Source: Fredricksoniimonas sp964643325 (lineage in GTDB: Bacteria; Omnitrophota; Gorgyraeia; Zapsychrales; Fredricksoniimonadaceae). From it: DNA of 64,000 nt. This document shows, piece by piece, positions 1-8,066 of this stretch. Positions within the stretch are counted from its first letter, which is position 1, and every line of letters begins with the position of its first letter. The stretch covers positions 1 through 64,000 of the forward strand of contig CAZXSE010000007.1 in NCBI GenBank assembly GCA_964643325.1, given 5' to 3'. The notes under the pieces were generated by a model. The model was not told the origin of the DNA, searched no databases, and saw only the letters and a program-made list of their open reading frames with translations. Made by a program: the position numbers and the translations under genes.

Positions 1-94
1 CCTCGATCTCTTTGCCTAAAAGCCCCTGGTCGCAGATCGCCTGGAACACCAGACGCCCGATGCGGCCAAACCCGTTAATGCCGATCTTTACCAT
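1..94 (-). CDS. gap: Glyceraldehyde-3-phosphate dehydrogenase, N-terminal 31 codons only
   Basis: Reading leftwards from an ATG at 94, the translation begins MVKIGINGFGRIGRLVFQ, the hallmark NAD-binding start of type I GAPDH (GxNGFGRIGR glycine loop). The gene runs off the left edge, so nothing can be said of the catalytic Cys. GAPDH oxidises glyceraldehyde-3-phosphate to 1,3-bisphosphoglycerate in glycolysis and runs in reverse in gluconeogenesis, which fits the PEP carboxykinase at 39004-40776. A GGGAGG ribosome site lies a few bases upstream of the ATG. Confidence 0.93.
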   Translation of the reverse strand, partial: MVKIGINGFGRIGRLVFQAICDQGLLGKEIE

Positions 95-144
95 ATACCC
101 CTCCCTTTATAATTATAAGTGCAAGAAACTGCGAATGTTCGTCG

Positions 145-172
145 ATTATAGCAAAAAACAAAGCAGGGGCAA
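145..172 (-). promoter_or_regulatory. Putative sigma70-type promoter for gap
   Basis: On the minus strand a TTGCCC (-35, 172-167) and a perfect TATAAT (-10, 150-145) are 16 bases apart, about 50 bases upstream of the gap start. No operator is obvious. This is a consensus match only. Confidence 0.45.
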
Positions 173-210
173 CTTATTTCTCTTCTGAAACGACCCCTCT
201 TCCAATGGCG

Positions 211-1155
211 TCATTTTGCCCCTAACATCCATTTCTCATGCAGGAACGCCTCATGTTCCATCAACAACTCCATGTAATCCAGCTCCAGCGCGATCATCTC
301 CTCATCATTCTTACGCAGCCATTCCGACAGCCACGCAAAACGCAACGCCAGGACCAGGCCCTGGAAATGCTCCCAGCTCAATACTGAAGAAATGCCCGAC
401 GCCTTCAACCTCGCGATCAATGTAACAACAAGATCTCTCTCCAGGCTTGAAGGATGCTCCATGCCCAGGCAGCCGACCATGTTCGCCGCGTCATACAACT
501 CGGGCTTCAGGCCGCAAAACTCCCAGTCGATCACGACGCGGATATCCCTCTTCCCCCAAATAATATTGAGCGGATGATAATCCCCGTGACAAAAAGCAAG
601 CGGCAGCGCATCATACGCCGGCATAAAGCCTTTCTCAAGGAACTGAACAACCTTCTCAAGCCGCGGCATCAGATCGGGCCGGCGCTGACGAACCTGCGTC
701 AACAGCGTATAAATATATTTCTTGAGTGAAAAGGGGTGTTCTGCAACAGAGGCATCTATTCCGGCAGCAGCATTGCGCAAGGTGAGCAGAAAATCCGCAA
801 CTACATCCCCGCGCCACTGCTCGTACATATACGCGCTGCGGTCAAGGGCTTCGCCCGCGTAGAACGGTGCACACTGCCAAACACCACCGCCATGTTCTTT
901 CAGATGCCGGCCGTCAGCATCCGCGCAGTACAACGGGATCCTGCCCATGCCCGCGCGGACAAGGAACTGCAACGCATCGATGATCCTTTTCTTGACGGGA
1001 TACGCGCCGGACGGGACCTTCTCAAGGACATAATACTTCCCTGCCGCATCCTCGATCACGGCACGATAAGCCGTGCGCTCAGGGCTTCCCGCAGGCACCA
1101 ACCCGGGGCATTCCCTCTGAAAAGCAATGCCCCAAAGGCCCGCAACCTCTTTCAC
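211..1155 (-). CDS. Aminoglycoside phosphotransferase (APH)/CotS-like kinase family protein
   Basis: The 314-residue protein carries the APH-family catalytic loop: CHGDYHPLNIIW near residue 190 (HGDxHxxN with the catalytic Asp and metal-binding Asn), followed about 13 residues later by VIDWEF (metal-binding Asp). Length and motif order fit the APH/choline kinase/CotS superfamily, which phosphorylates small hydroxyl compounds or protein-bound sugars with ATP. The substrate cannot be read from sequence; antibiotic resistance should not be assumed. The start is a GTG at 1155 whose first bases overlap the TGA of the upstream MscS gene (GTGA), so translation is probably coupled. Confidence 0.8.
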   Translation of the reverse strand: MKEVAGLWGIAFQRECPGLVPAGSPERTAYRAVIEDAAGKYYVLEKVPSGAYPVKKRIIDALQFLVRAGMGRIPLYCADADGRHLKEHGGGVWQCAPFYAGEALDRSAYMYEQWRGDVVADFLLTLRNAAAGIDASVAEHPFSLKKYIYTLLTQVRQRRPDLMPRLEKVVQFLEKGFMPAYDALPLAFCHGDYHPLNIIWGKRDIRVVIDWEFCGLKPELYDAANMVGCLGMEHPSSLERDLVVTLIARLKASGISSVLSWEHFQGLVLALRFAWLSEWLRKNDEEMIALELDYMELLMEHEAFLHEKWMLGAK

Positions 1156-1661
1156 GGCGCCGGATGGACGACGATCTTGTCCCCTGTGATCTTGGCATTA
1201 GGAACAATGACCTTTTTATTATCCGTCGTGGTGATGATCGTATTAAAGATCTGGATCTCCTGGACAATCCCTACCGCGCCGCCCGCCTCGATGGTATTGC
1301 CCACACGGAACGGCTGGAACAGGATCAGCATGACACCCGACGCGAAATTCGCCAGCGACCCTTGCAGGGCGAGGCCGACGGCCAGGGATGCCGCGCCGAT
1401 GACCGCGATGAACGAACTTGTTTCAACGCCAAGCTTATTAAGAGAGGCGATCACAACGAACGCCATGATGCCGTAAAACCCTAAATGCCGCGCGAAAGAA
1501 GCCAGAGTCTTATCAACCTTGGCCTTGAGTAATCCCTGCTCGATCAATTTCGCAACAATATCAGCGACCCAGCGGCCGATGATGAAGATCAGGATGGCCG
1601 CGATCACATTCATCCCGTACTGGATCACATACCCGTAGATCTTATCCATTGTTTCCTGCAT
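1152..1661 (-). CDS. Short MscS-type mechanosensitive channel protein
   Basis: This 169-residue membrane protein has a first hydrophobic helix (about residues 15-32), a second near 60-80, and the MscS pore-helix signature rich in Gly and Ala (AVGLALQGSLANFASGVML, about residues 94-112), followed by the start of the beta domain (FQPFRVGN ... VPNAKITGDKI). Ordinary MscS proteins are about 270-290 residues and continue into an alpha-beta C-terminal domain that forms the cytoplasmic cage; this one stops right after the beta domain. A strong AGGAGGGG precedes the ATG at 1661. It overlaps the APH-like gene by 4 bases. It may be a genuine minimal channel or a truncated gene. Confidence 0.85.
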   Translation of the reverse strand: MQETMDKIYGYVIQYGMNVIAAILIFIIGRWVADIVAKLIEQGLLKAKVDKTLASFARHLGFYGIMAFVVIASLNKLGVETSSFIAVIGAASLAVGLALQGSLANFASGVMLILFQPFRVGNTIEAGGAVGIVQEIQIFNTIITTTDNKKVIVPNAKITGDKIVVHPAP

Positions 1662-1699
1662 ATACCCCCTCCTGATTTATTCAACAGCACATCCGCCCG

Positions 1700-1945
1700 T
1701 TAACGGCCAAAATCCTTGTCCAGGCCGCACGCGGCCAGGAAATCCTGCCCCGAACATTTCAGATGCGGCGCGACCGACTTGATCGTTCGCAACGACGGCC
1801 AGCGCACGCCGCGCGTCATTTTGGAGACCTCGGACTCGTCAACGCCGCTGGCGATCGAAAGGTCCCTTGCTGTCATGCCAACCTCGAGCAATTGCGCCCG
1901 GAGCCATTTGCTGAACTTTGCCAGATCTTCCTTCTTATCGACCAT
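1700..1945 (-). CDS. Small XRE-type helix-turn-helix regulator
   Basis: The 81-residue protein has the pattern of a lambda-repressor-like HTH: MTARDLSIASGVDESEVSKM (about residues 24-43), with the recognition helix around DESEVSKMTRG. No other domain is visible. I place the start at the ATG at 1945 because an AAGGAGG lies 5-6 bases upstream; an in-frame ATG at 1966 would place that ribosome site inside the gene. It lies 38 bases upstream of the MscS gene in the same direction and may regulate this small unit. Its DNA target is unknown. Confidence 0.75.
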   Translation of the reverse strand: MVDKKEDLAKFSKWLRAQLLEVGMTARDLSIASGVDESEVSKMTRGVRWPSLRTIKSVAPHLKCSGQDFLAACGLDKDFGR

Positions 1946-1986
1946 CCCGGCCTCCTTGCCCATCATTCAACACACACTTAATAAAA

Positions 1987-2020
1987 GGTCCGCAGGCCAT
2001 ATCACAACGACCTGCGGACC
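1987..2020 (-). terminator. Rho-independent terminator after the surface-repeat gene
   Basis: A perfect 10-bp inverted repeat (GGTCCGCAGG at 1987-1996, CCTGCGGACC at 2011-2020, 14-base loop) is followed on the minus strand by TTTTAT. It lies about 30 bases past the stop of the 2051-2764 gene. Confidence 0.8.
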
Positions 2021-2050
2021 TTGTTGAGAACAACTACTGTCCTTATCGCC

Positions 2051-2764
2051 TTAGAAGGACCAGTTCACGATCGGCAGGAACTCGAACGGCTCTTTATTGC
2101 CGTTATAGTTGCCCAGCCCGATCTGCAGCCCGTCGAGAGACTTCGTCACGTTGACGAACCCGAGCTGGAACCCATGCATCTCGGCCGCGTAATTCACGAA
2201 GCCACCCTGGAAACCCTTGACAGAGCCCTCGGCATAATTGACCGCGCCAAGCGCCGCGCCCGTGAACTCACCCATGGACGTATTCACAAGCCCGCTCTGC
2301 AGGCCGACAAAACGCCCCTTGGTGTGATTGATCCAACCTGACTGCCAGCCATGGAAGAACCCTTCTGTCCATGTGACAAGGCCGGATTGCAGGCCCGTGA
2401 AATCACCCTCGGTGACCGCCACAAGGCCGCCCTGCCAACCAACAAAACGCGCACCCGTGCGGCTGATCCAGCCCGACTGCCACCCGTGGAAAGAACCATC
2501 AGTCCAGTTGCCAAGGCCCCATTCAACGCCCTTAACATCACCTTTGGTGCGGTTCACGCCCAGAAAGCTCAAACTGAAACCCGTCATATCCTGGTTCACC
2601 GTATAGAACAGGTCCAACCGGATGCCCTTGATCGATTCTTCCGCCGGAACCAGCTGCACCGGTTCGAACACGGACAACTGCAGGAACTTCGCGTCCTGCG
2701 CGAACGCCGCCGATGTTGCGGCGATCACGAACAGCCCTGCCAATACAAATGCCTTCTTCAACAT
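2051..2764 (-). CDS. Secreted surface-repeat protein (LA_2272-like repeats)
   Basis: The 237-residue product starts with a classic signal peptide (MLKKAFVLAGLFVIAATSAA, cleavage near AFAQ-D). The mature part is built of about eight imperfect repeats of roughly 20 residues with the pattern GxQxGxVNxTxGxFxG (for example FHGWQSGWI, FTGLQSGLV, FVGLQSGLVN, VKGFQGGFVN, MHGFQLGFVN, LDGLQIGLGN). This resembles the LA_2272 surface-repeat family described in Leptospira and likely forms a beta-solenoid or barrel at the cell surface. It ends in an aromatic residue (SF), as outer-membrane proteins often do. The start at 2764 is chosen because the signal peptide begins there and AAAGGGG precedes it; an upstream in-frame start adds 15 unlikely residues. 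Confidence 0.75.
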   Translation of the reverse strand: MLKKAFVLAGLFVIAATSAAFAQDAKFLQLSVFEPVQLVPAEESIKGIRLDLFYTVNQDMTGFSLSFLGVNRTKGDVKGVEWGLGNWTDGSFHGWQSGWISRTGARFVGWQGGLVAVTEGDFTGLQSGLVTWTEGFFHGWQSGWINHTKGRFVGLQSGLVNTSMGEFTGAALGAVNYAEGSVKGFQGGFVNYAAEMHGFQLGFVNVTKSLDGLQIGLGNYNGNKEPFEFLPIVNWSF

Positions 2765-2828
2765 AGTTACCCCTTTCTTTGATTTAACCCTTGTTCCAAC
2801 GAACTGCATCGAACCTTTGATGAAGATA

Positions 2829-4442
2829 TTATTTTACGCCTTCACCAAATACAGTCAATGTAAATTCCAAGGGCACATGACCCATCGACCCCTGAACTTC
2901 ATGAGCAGCGCCCATCACTGCTTTTTGCGCGTCAAGGCCAAGGGCTACGATCTCATCATGGATCTTTTGGGCGCGCGCCGCGGCCAGTATGTTCATCGCT
3001 GCTTTATCCGCAGGGGCCTTTTCGATCAGCTGCTTTTTGATCTCCTCAATGACCCGAGGCGCATCGTAAGAACCATCCTTGCTCTTATACTTTTTATTCA
3101 ACGCCCAAAGATCACGGATACCGAAACTGCGCTGATAGATCTGCCCGTATATCTTCATCTCGTCGCCCGTGGCCTCGCGCCTTAACGCCTCGTATTCCCT
3201 GGCCAGAACATCCGCCTGTATCGCCTTCCAATCCATCGCAGGGTCATAACTGCCGTTGATCTCAAGTTCAAGCTTCGGGCGCTCCTTGAGCCCCTTGACC
3301 AGCAGCGCCAATTTTTCCTTCTCTGTATCCGTAAGCTCCGCGCTCCCGGGGGCGAACTTGACATACCCCAACTCATCCGTGCCGCTCTCATCGCCAAGCA
3401 TGGACCCCAGAAAAGCGAACGGTTTTGTCACAACCTTGAAGAAGAAATTACGCACCACCTGCCCGACCAGCGGCCAATAGCGGAATTCCGGCGAACTCAT
3501 GTCGCCCGTCACAGGGAGCGATATCTTGATCTGCCCGTTGGCATCCTCGAGAAGGGCCAACGCTAGGCCAAAGGGAAGCCCTAAGGCATCCTTGCTTTCA
3601 ACCTTGTCCCCGAAAGTGAAGTTCTGGATAAGGACCTTGTGGCTCGCCGTTAATTTGTTATCGGCAATGCGATAGTCCATCCGCAAGTCGAACCCCCCGT
3701 CAGCGAGCGCTCTGCCGGTATATTTACCGACATACGGCGAAAGCACGGTCAATACATAACTGCCCACCGTCACCGCCGTCTCCAATTCAAGCGGCTTGGC
3801 CAGCGGCTTCACAAGGGCCTCTACCGAAACTGCCCCCTTAGTATCAACCTTACAAGCGGCGATGATCTTTGTCGAACTTGCCGGATCGGTTGAAAATCCC
3901 GTCAGGCTGACATCAATATCGCCAATAGTCGTCGTAAAACGGGGCTCGATGGTCTCATCCGTGAATATGACCTGGCCATGCTTAAGCTCAACAAGGTCAG
4001 CCATGATCACAGGAGCAGGCCCGGCAGGCGCTGCCTGTGGCGCGGCTGCGGTGGTGGAAGGCGCGGGGATCAGTTCCAAGAGGTTGATCTTCCCGCCAGA
4101 TAAAAGCCGCGCATCGATCCTCAATCCGTCGATCAGCAAGGATTCAACACGATATATCTTCTTAAGAAGCGCCAAGAAACTGGCATCAACGGCGACCTTA
4201 TCGACGGCAATCAGAGGGGTTTTATCGGAAGCCAGGATCCGCAGGCCATTCACATCAAGGCTCAACATGAAAGGATTGACATGCACCGCCCGGACCTGCA
4301 CGGAGTGCTTGAGGACCTTCGAGCCCTGGCTTTCAATGCCCCACTTCAATGCCAAAGGAACAATGACAAAACCAATGACCAAAAGGATCCCAAGCCCCCA
4401 CGCAACGATCTTGATCGTGATGTTAAAGCGTTTATTCAACAT
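2829..4442 (-). CDS. DUF748 (AsmA-like) envelope protein
   Basis: The protein (537 residues from the ATG at 4442) has one N-terminal transmembrane helix (AWGLGILLVIGFVIVPLAL) and then a long, mostly beta stretch typical of DUF748/AsmA-related proteins: LSLDVNGLRI, INLLELIP, a Pro/Ala linker near residue 130, and the late segment LGYVKFAPGSAELTDTEKEK, where an OmpA-like fold begins in this family. Such proteins sit in the periplasm anchored to the inner membrane and are thought to take part in outer-membrane lipid homeostasis or transport. A GTG at 4469 with AAGGG upstream is an equally possible start. It follows the EF-hand gene closely and is probably co-transcribed with it. Confidence 0.8.
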   Translation of the reverse strand: MLNKRFNITIKIVAWGLGILLVIGFVIVPLALKWGIESQGSKVLKHSVQVRAVHVNPFMLSLDVNGLRILASDKTPLIAVDKVAVDASFLALLKKIYRVESLLIDGLRIDARLLSGGKINLLELIPAPSTTAAAPQAAPAGPAPVIMADLVELKHGQVIFTDETIEPRFTTTIGDIDVSLTGFSTDPASSTKIIAACKVDTKGAVSVEALVKPLAKPLELETAVTVGSYVLTVLSPYVGKYTGRALADGGFDLRMDYRIADNKLTASHKVLIQNFTFGDKVESKDALGLPFGLALALLEDANGQIKISLPVTGDMSSPEFRYWPLVGQVVRNFFFKVVTKPFAFLGSMLGDESGTDELGYVKFAPGSAELTDTEKEKLALLVKGLKERPKLELEINGSYDPAMDWKAIQADVLAREYEALRREATGDEMKIYGQIYQRSFGIRDLWALNKKYKSKDGSYDAPRVIEEIKKQLIEKAPADKAAMNILAAARAQKIHDEIVALGLDAQKAVMGAAHEVQGSMGHVPLEFTLTVFGEGVK

Positions 4443-4480
4443 CAGCCCGGCCTTTTCATTAACAGACACAGGGACAGCCC

Positions 4481-4990
4481 TTATTCGGCCGTTGCCGCTG
4501 AAGTTGCTTCAGCCTGGACCGACTTCCCGCCCTTGCGCTGCGCCGCTCTCTGTTTTCTCAATGCCTCACGCTCGGCCTTCTGCTTGGCGATCCATGCAGC
4601 GTTCTCGGCCTTGTTGCTTTCCATCAACGCTTCCCATTCGGCCTTATTGGATTTCTTCAGGGCTTCCAACTCCGCCTTGCCGACCTCCTTCTCTGCATCA
4701 GAGAGGACTCCATCATTATTGGTATCACACTTCTGCTTTAAGGCCTTCGCTTCCTGATGATTTTGCGTGCGCAACTGCTTGCGCTCAGCAACATTCTCCT
4801 TACGCATTTCCTTCATCTCGGCGCGTACCTGCTCACGCGTCTCTTTCCGCTCGGCGCGGACCTGTTGCGCATTCATCCGACGCTGCTGAACGCGCGTTTT
4901 CTGCGTTGTTGCCGCATTCTCGGCAGCAAAGACCGGCGCTCCTGTCATCATAAAAATGCCCGCGATCAACATGATGCATGCTTTTTTCAT
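4481..4990 (-). CDS. Secreted coiled-coil protein with one EF-hand
   Basis: This 169-residue protein has an N-terminal signal peptide (MKKACIMLIAGIFMMTGAPVF, cleavage after AFAA-like site) and a highly charged Lys/Arg/Glu/Gln body predicted to form long coiled coils. In the middle (about residues 88-99) lies one complete calcium loop, DTNNDGVLSDAE (DxNxDGxxSxxE). Single EF-hand helical periplasmic proteins are widespread and of unknown role, perhaps calcium or metal buffering. A GGGAGG precedes the ATG at 4990. It is the first gene of a two-gene unit with the DUF748 protein and diverges from comM. Confidence 0.7.
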   Translation of the reverse strand: MKKACIMLIAGIFMMTGAPVFAAENAATTQKTRVQQRRMNAQQVRAERKETREQVRAEMKEMRKENVAERKQLRTQNHQEAKALKQKCDTNNDGVLSDAEKEVGKAELEALKKSNKAEWEALMESNKAENAAWIAKQKAEREALRKQRAAQRKGGKSVQAEATSAATAE

Positions 4991-5089
4991 ACAGACCTCC
5001 CTGGATAGATGAAGACCTTATTACGAAGAATTGAATTATACCGCTTGCCGCTGCTTTTGCCCACAGTTTTCTCGGCCCGCACCCGGGAT

Positions 5090-5118
5090 TTGACCGGAAA
5101 GAATGACTGTGTTATAAA
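5090..5118 (+). promoter_or_regulatory. Putative promoter for comM
   Basis: TTGACC at 5090-5095 and TATAAA at 5113-5118 are 17 bases apart, giving a start about 50 bases ahead of the comM ATG. Confidence 0.55.
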
Positions 5119-5174
5119 AGATATTACCTTATCCTTCCGCACTCCTGTTTGCTACCCAACAACAGGAGTTGCTC

Positions 5175-6716
5175 ATGCTTGCCAGATCATTCACCTTCGG
5201 GCTCAACGGACTGAGCGCCTACCCCATTACCATTGAAGTGGACGTTAGCCAGGGCCTGCCATCGTTGACCATCGTCGGCCTGCCGGACAATGCCATTCGT
5301 GAGAGCAAAGAGCGCGTCCGCTCCGCGATCAGGAACTCCGGCTACACATTCCCATCCGCGCGCATCATCATTAATCTCGCTCCGGCCGACACGCCCAAAG
5401 AAGGCCCCTGCTTTGACCTTCCCATCGCCCTGGGCCTTCTGGCCGCGACCGAACAACTGCCTGTAACACTCCTGGCCCGTTTCGCCTCTTTGGGAGAACT
5501 TTCACTGACCGGAGAAATAAAAACAGTTGCCGGTGTCTTACCCGCATCGATCGCTTCGGCGCAGAACACGGACGGCAACGGCGGCGGATTGATCGTACCG
5601 CGCGCCAACGCCGAAGAAGCTGCCCTCGCGCACAATGCCCGTATATTCCCTTTCACCACATTGATCGAAGCCGCCCGATTCATCCAGGAACCTGAAAAGA
5701 CCAATGCATTCCTCGCCGCTGCGCAAGGGCCGGGCCAAGATGCCGCTACCTGCGGCGAGCTTGATCTAGGCGATGTCAAAGGACAGACCATTGCCAAACG
5801 CGGACTTGAAGTGGCGTCAGCCGGCGGGCATAACGCGCTTTTGCTGGGGCCTCCGGGCAGCGGCAAGACCATGCTGGCCCGGCGCCTGCAGACCATCCTG
5901 CCACCATTGACCCGCGACGAGGCGCTCGAGATCACCAAGATCCATTCGATCGCCGGCATCAACAGCTCCGGGACCACGCTGACCTGCACCCGGCCGTTCC
6001 GCTCGCCGCATCACACGGCATCGACCGTTTCTCTCGTCGGAGGCGGCTCCGACCCAAAGCCGGGAGAGGTGACCCTCGCGCATCACGGCATCTTGTTCCT
6101 GGACGAATTACCCGAATTCAGCCGCAGCGCCCTCGAGGCCCTGCGCCAGCCACTGGAAGACCGCTTCGTTACCATTGCTCGCGCCACCAGGACCCTGCGC
6201 TTCCCCGCGAAATTCACCCTGCTGGCGGCCATGAACCCCTGCCCGTGCGGGCATCTCGGCGACAGGCAAAGAGCCTGCCGCTGTTCCAGCACGCAGATCC
6301 AGCGGTATCAGATGAAAATATCCGGGCCGCTCCTGGACCGGATCGATATCCACCTGGATGTCCCTGCGTTAAGGACCGAAGACCTGCTCGGTGCTCCATC
6401 GGGAGAATCTTCCGCGACGATCCGCGCGCGTGTCGTTGCCGCACGAGAGCGCCAGCTGGCGCGCTTCCATGCGGAGAATATTTATGCCAACGCGCAAATG
6501 TCCCACCGGCATATCAGGAAATTCTGTGCCCTGGACAAGGCCTCGCAAAAACTTCTCAAAGAAGCTGTGGATAATCTCGGACTTTCCGCGCGCGCCCACG
6601 ACAAGATCTTGCGCCTGGCGCGCACGATCGCCGACCTGGCTGAACAAGAGGACATCTCCCCCGCGCATCTGGCTGAGGCTATCGGGTACAGGACGTTGGA
6701 CAGGAATATTAAATAA
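5175..6716 (+). CDS. comM: YifB/ComM family magnesium-chelatase-like AAA+ ATPase
   Basis: The product of about 513 residues starts with the Lon-like/ChlI fold typical of ComM (SFTFGLNG...VDVSQGLPSLTIVGLPD), then the AAA+ core: Walker A GPPGSGKTML near residue 220, the family motif FRSPHHTASTVSLVGGG, Walker B ILFLDELPEF, a Cys-rich PCPCGHLGD...CRCS segment, and a C-terminal Mg-chelatase helical domain. ComM is a hexameric helicase that drives branch migration of recombination intermediates during natural transformation, so the cell may take up DNA or otherwise process D-loops. The ATG at 5175 is favoured over the TTG at 5169 because AGGAG lies six bases upstream of it. Confidence 0.93.
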   Translation: MLARSFTFGLNGLSAYPITIEVDVSQGLPSLTIVGLPDNAIRESKERVRSAIRNSGYTFPSARIIINLAPADTPKEGPCFDLPIALGLLAATEQLPVTLLARFASLGELSLTGEIKTVAGVLPASIASAQNTDGNGGGLIVPRANAEEAALAHNARIFPFTTLIEAARFIQEPEKTNAFLAAAQGPGQDAATCGELDLGDVKGQTIAKRGLEVASAGGHNALLLGPPGSGKTMLARRLQTILPPLTRDEALEITKIHSIAGINSSGTTLTCTRPFRSPHHTASTVSLVGGGSDPKPGEVTLAHHGILFLDELPEFSRSALEALRQPLEDRFVTIARATRTLRFPAKFTLLAAMNPCPCGHLGDRQRACRCSSTQIQRYQMKISGPLLDRIDIHLDVPALRTEDLLGAPSGESSATIRARVVAARERQLARFHAENIYANAQMSHRHIRKFCALDKASQKLLKEAVDNLGLSARAHDKILRLARTIADLAEQEDISPAHLAEAIGYRTLDRNIK

Positions 6717-6729
6717 AGAAAGGAACATC

Positions 6730-7332
6730 ATGAAAGAAAAACAACGTTCCGTCACTATTCTTGGAACAAGGATCGAACAAAAAATATTTTTTATCCGCGG
6801 TAAGAAAATAATGATCGACAAGGATCTCGCTGAGCTTTACGAAGTCCCAACAAAACGGCTGAATGAACAAGTTAAGCGTAATTTACAGCGCTTTCCTGAT
6901 GATTTCATGTTCCAGCTTTCACGCCGGGAACTCAATGAGGTGGTCGCAAATTGCGACCACCTCAAAGGCATCAAATTCTCTCACACCTTGCCCTACGCTT
7001 TCACAGAACATGGAATTCTGATGATCTCCAGCGTCTTGAACAGCAACAAAGCCATCGCAGTCAATATCCAGATCATGCGGACATTCACAAAACTGCGGGA
7101 ACTGATGATCGCGCACAAGGACCTCAACGACCGGATCAATGCGCTAGAGGGCAAATACGACCGTCAGTTCAAGGTCGTATTCGATACGATCAGAAAGCTT
7201 CTCATGCCGCCTCCGGCGGCAAAGAAGCTCCCGATCGAATTCCATGTGCGTTCTACAGAAGAAACAACACTGCCTGACCAGAATTTACGATCCCAAGCGA
7301 GCAAGCAAAAAGGAAGGTCCCTCGAACGCTGA
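6730..7332 (+). CDS. ORF6N-domain protein, copy 1
   Basis: The 200-residue protein has an ORF6N domain at its N-terminus (about residues 10-105): IFFIRGKKIMIDKDLAELY, LNEQVKRNLQRFPDDFMFQL and YAFTEHGILMISSVLNS are the conserved landmarks. ORF6N proteins occur in phages and as chromosomal singletons and are thought to bind DNA. The C-terminal part is helical (TKLRELMIAHKDLNDRINAL) and nearly identical to that of the next gene, at DNA level too. It follows comM by 13 bases with AAAGAAAGG as ribosome site, so read-through from comM is likely. Function unknown. Confidence 0.8.
   Translation: MKEKQRSVTILGTRIEQKIFFIRGKKIMIDKDLAELYEVPTKRLNEQVKRNLQRFPDDFMFQLSRRELNEVVANCDHLKGIKFSHTLPYAFTEHGILMISSVLNSNKAIAVNIQIMRTFTKLRELMIAHKDLNDRINALEGKYDRQFKVVFDTIRKLLMPPPAAKKLPIEFHVRSTEETTLPDQNLRSQASKQKGRSLER
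7060..7252 (+). repeat. Direct repeat, 3' half of ORF6N gene copy 1
   Basis: Bases 7060-7252 match 7694-7886 with about four differences in 193 (the first 138 are identical). The repeat covers the helical C-terminal half, while the 5' halves of the two genes are clearly diverged. The offset is 634 bases. Confidence 0.92.
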
Positions 7333-7363
7333 ACAGAACAGTTCTATAAAAGAAAGGCTCATC

Positions 7364-7936
7364 ATGCAACCCAAAAAATGCGTAGCCGCTATTATTACAG
7401 AAAGAATCGAACAAAAAATATTCCTGATCCGCGACAAGAAAGTTATGCTCGACAGCGACCTAGCAGAACTTTACAAGGTAGAAACAAAACAACTCAAAAG
7501 AGCCGTCAGAAGGCATTTATCCCGATTCCCTGATGACTTTATGTTCACGCTTTCATCCCGGGAATTCCGTCTTCTAAGGTGCCAAAATGGCACCTTAAAG
7601 AAAGGCGCTCACTCAAAATACCTTCCCTATGTCTTCACTGAACAGGGCGTGGCCATGCTCTCGAGCATTTTAAACAGCGAGCGCGCCATTGAAGTCAATA
7701 TCCAGATCATGCGGACATTCACAAAACTGCGGGAACTGATGATCGCGCACAAGGACCTCAACGACCGGATCAATGCGCTAGAGGGCAAATACGACCGTCA
7801 GTTCAAGGTCGTATTCGATACGATCAGAAAGTTTCTCATGCCGCCTCCGGCGACAAAGAAGCTTCCGATCGGATTCCATGTGCGTTACAACGAGGAAGGA
7901 TCAAAACAGCGTGTAAATGAACGGCGCCACCGCTGA
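7364..7936 (+). CDS. ORF6N-domain protein, copy 2
   Basis: The 190-residue product again has an ORF6N domain (IFLIRDKKVMLDSDLAELY; LKRAVRRHLSRFPDDFMFTL; YVFTEQGVAMLSSILNS) but only about half of those residues match copy 1, whereas the C-terminal half is almost the same. The last dozen codons overlap the 3' end of the opposing DUF5989 gene (7901-7936), which suggests the gene was inserted or truncated here and ends in borrowed sequence. The start at 7364 follows AAAGAAAGG. As with copy 1 the role is unknown; a DNA-binding or phage-defence/antirepressor role is possible. Confidence 0.78.
   Translation: MQPKKCVAAIITERIEQKIFLIRDKKVMLDSDLAELYKVETKQLKRAVRRHLSRFPDDFMFTLSSREFRLLRCQNGTLKKGAHSKYLPYVFTEQGVAMLSSILNSERAIEVNIQIMRTFTKLRELMIAHKDLNDRINALEGKYDRQFKVVFDTIRKFLMPPPATKKLPIGFHVRYNEEGSKQRVNERRHR
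7694..7886 (+). repeat. Direct repeat, 3' half of ORF6N gene copy 2
   Basis: This is the partner of the repeat at 7060-7252 (about 98% identical). Confidence 0.92.
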
Positions 7937-8059
7937 GCTCTGCGCGAAAATGATGAGCACGCTCAGCAGAAGAAGGATCATGATGATCGGCGCCAGCCAG
8001 AAGCGCTTGCGGGTCTTTAAGAAATCCCATAATTCTTTCACAATGGATAATTTTGCCAT
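7901..8059 (-). CDS. DUF5989 (SxtK-like) small membrane protein
   Basis: The 52-residue protein MAKLSIVKELWDFLKTRKRF followed by WLAPIIMILLLLSVLIIFAQ has a basic amphipathic start and one transmembrane helix. This pattern (KELWxFLKxRKKFWLxP) is the DUF5989 family, which almost always travels with a carbamoyltransferase and an SxtJ-family membrane protein, as it does here. It corresponds in position to SxtK of the saxitoxin cluster, whose role is unknown. The gap to the SxtJ-like gene is 7 bases. Its 3' end overlaps the opposing ORF6N gene by 36 bases. Confidence 0.82.
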   Translation of the reverse strand: MAKLSIVKELWDFLKTRKRFWLAPIIMILLLLSVLIIFAQSSAVAPFIYTLF

Positions 8060-8066
8060 AGCACCC

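Noticed and set aside
211..1155. Aminoglycoside resistance gene
   Set aside because: APH fold is shared by many kinases; nothing indicates an antibiotic substrate or a mobile context.
6730..7936. Prophage region around the ORF6N genes
   Set aside because: No integrase, capsid, terminase or attachment repeats lie nearby; flanking genes are chromosomal.
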